Shown one piece after another: positions 41,164 through 42,287 of a DNA stretch of 42,287 nt (position 1 is its first letter; each line of letters begins with the position of its first letter). The DNA is from JBBKWJ01 sp037968895. Its GTDB lineage: Bacteria > Actinomycetota > Acidimicrobiia > Acidimicrobiales > SZUA-35. Both the position numbers and the translations under genes were made by a program. Where the stretch lies: contig JBBKWJ010000221.1 in assembly GCA_037968895.1 (NCBI GenBank), positions 1-42,287 of the forward strand, read 5' to 3'. Below the pieces are notes generated by a model. The model was not told the DNA's origin. It worked only from the letters and a program-made list of their open reading frames with translations, and ran no database searches.

Positions 41164-42287
41164 ATGACACCAGAGGAATTCAGAGCAGCGGGCCATGAGC
41201 TCATTGATTGGATCGCCGATTACCGCACCGACCTTGGTTCCGGGCCGGTCAAAGCAGCGGTTTCACCTGGTCAGGTAAGCGCACAGTTCGAAGCGTCTGC
41301 CGATGCGGCGCCTCGGCCATTTGCCGATGTGCTGCGTGAACTCGATGAGGTAATCGTTCCCGGAGTCATGCAAGTTCAGCACCCGATGCACTTCGGTTGG
41401 TTCCCGTCAAACGCATCGCTCTCTAGTGTCCTCGGCGATATCGCCTCGAGCGGTCTCGGCTCGCTCAGCCTCTCGTGGGAAAGCAGTCCCTCTAGCACTG
41501 AGGTCGAAGAGGTTGTCGTCGATTGGATGAGGCAAGCAACCGGCATGTCCCCTGAATGGAAGGGAACGATCCACGACACTGCGTCGACGTCGTGCCTCGT
41601 TGCCCTTCTCGCCGCTCGTGAGCGGGCGTCAGACCACAGCCAGGCCGCCGGAGGGCTCCAGGGGCTTCCTGCGGCCCTTGTTGTCTACACGACCGAGCAG
41701 GCGCATTCTTCGGTGGCAAAGGCAGCGCTGCTCGCCGGCTTCGGTCGTGAGAACTTGAGGGTGGTGGCTCACAATCGCACCGACTTCGCGATCGACCCCG
41801 CTGCGCTCGCCGCGGCGATGTCAGACGATGCGGCTGCGGGACGAGTGCCGTGCGCAGTTGTCGCCGCAGTTGGCACGACCGGCACCACGGCCATGGACCC
41901 GATTGGTGCGGTTGTTGAGGCTGCGTCTGTACATGGAGCGTGGGTCCACGTCGACGCCGCCATGGCTGGCTCGGCCATGCTGTTGCCCGAGTGTCGGCAC
42001 CTCTTTGATGGAATCGAAGGGGCCGATTCGTTGACATGGAACCCGCACAAGTGGATGGGAACGATTCTCGACTGCTCCCTGTTCTATGTGCGTGATTCGC
42101 AACACCTGATTCGGGTCATGTCGACGAATCCCTCCTACCTCCAATCGAGCGTCGATGGTGAGGTCACGCAGTATCGCGATTGGGGGATCCCGCTCGGTCG
42201 CAGGTTCCGGTCGTTGAAGCTTCTTTTCCAACTTCGCCTCGATGGCCTTGAAGCGATCCAAACCAGGCTCCGTCGAGACATTGCCAA
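41164..42287 (+). CDS. Aromatic-L-amino-acid decarboxylase-type PLP enzyme (3' end outside window)
   Basis: 374 full codons to the window edge, about four-fifths of the usual 470-residue group II decarboxylase. N-terminal FRAAGHELIDWIADYRTDLGSGPVKAAVSPGQ, HPMHFGWFPSNASLSSVLGDIASSGLG, VVAAVGTTGTTAMDPIGAVVEAASVHGAWVHVDAAMAGSAML (Asp and Ala of the cofactor pocket) and the PLP-binding Lys296 in WNPHKWMGT. It would decarboxylate an aromatic or related L-amino acid to its amine. The ATG has no clear ribosome site. The C-terminus, including most of the substrate loop, is outside the window. Confidence 0.9.
   Translation, partial: MTPEEFRAAGHELIDWIADYRTDLGSGPVKAAVSPGQVSAQFEASADAAPRPFADVLRELDEVIVPGVMQVQHPMHFGWFPSNASLSSVLGDIASSGLGSLSLSWESSPSSTEVEEVVVDWMRQATGMSPEWKGTIHDTASTSCLVALLAARERASDHSQAAGGLQGLPAALVVYTTEQAHSSVAKAALLAGFGRENLRVVAHNRTDFAIDPAALAAAMSDDAAAGRVPCAVVAAVGTTGTTAMDPIGAVVEAASVHGAWVHVDAAMAGSAMLLPECRHLFDGIEGADSLTWNPHKWMGTILDCSLFYVRDSQHLIRVMSTNPSYLQSSVDGEVTQYRDWGIPLGRRFRSLKLLFQLRLDGLEAIQTRLRRDIA

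Overview
The window looks like chromosomal DNA of a high-GC actinobacterium. The best guess is a marine or freshwater Acidimicrobiia (Ilumatobacter-like) lineage. This rests on the dense, mostly leader-poor gene packing, frequent GTG/TTG starts, several beta-oxidation genes, a STAND/SARP-type regulator and a fused FadJ-type protein. It is an inference from gene content, not from a marker gene. No rRNA, tRNA, CRISPR array, transposase or phage gene was seen.

Layout. 1-5302 (-): the 5' part of a very large alpha-2-macroglobulin-type lipoprotein, cut by the window edge; its thioester motif is missing. 5404-6060 (+): a short enoyl-CoA hydratase/isomerase. 6057-7432 (-): a formate/nitrite-family channel translationally coupled to a His/Met-rich membrane protein. 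Divergent from it, behind a structured 380-base gap, lies a 1005-residue STAND ATPase-SARP regulator (7813-10830). 10840-15484 (-): a fatty-acid degradation block (SDR, thiolase, MarR regulator, FadJ-type protein). 15637-20709 (-): a DUF1295 membrane enzyme, a DUF1932 dehydrogenase, an SF1 helicase with a C-terminal nuclease-like segment, and a YjbR-type protein.

20796-34467 is the most interesting stretch. HyuA, HyuB and a molybdenum-hydroxylase large subunit form one tightly coupled operon (+). Facing it are an MFS transporter, a class III aminotransferase and a TesB-like thioesterase (-). Then come an acyl-CoA ligase interrupted by an in-frame TAG, an amidase and a short GMC oxidoreductase (+). 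Together these could import and degrade a cyclic amide or N-heterocycle: ring hydroxylation to a lactam/imide, ATP-dependent ring opening, amide hydrolysis, transamination, CoA activation, then beta-oxidation. The substrate is not evident and the pathway is an inference.

34498-42287: a Fur-type regulator, a Bax-inhibitor-1 membrane protein, PxpA (5-oxoprolinase subunit), a RarD transporter, a 3-hydroxybutyryl-CoA dehydrogenase, a lipoprotein, an orphan OmpR-type response regulator, a predicted gluzincin-like protein and the start of an aromatic-amino-acid decarboxylase cut by the window edge.

Non-coding signals found by eye include two adjacent hairpins with the same GGAGGG loop before the SARP gene, a 35-bp palindrome between yjbR and hyuA, a GGTACC-rich repeat array at the end of the hyu operon, and twin AAAAGC-GCTTTT palindromes before the fadJ-type gene.
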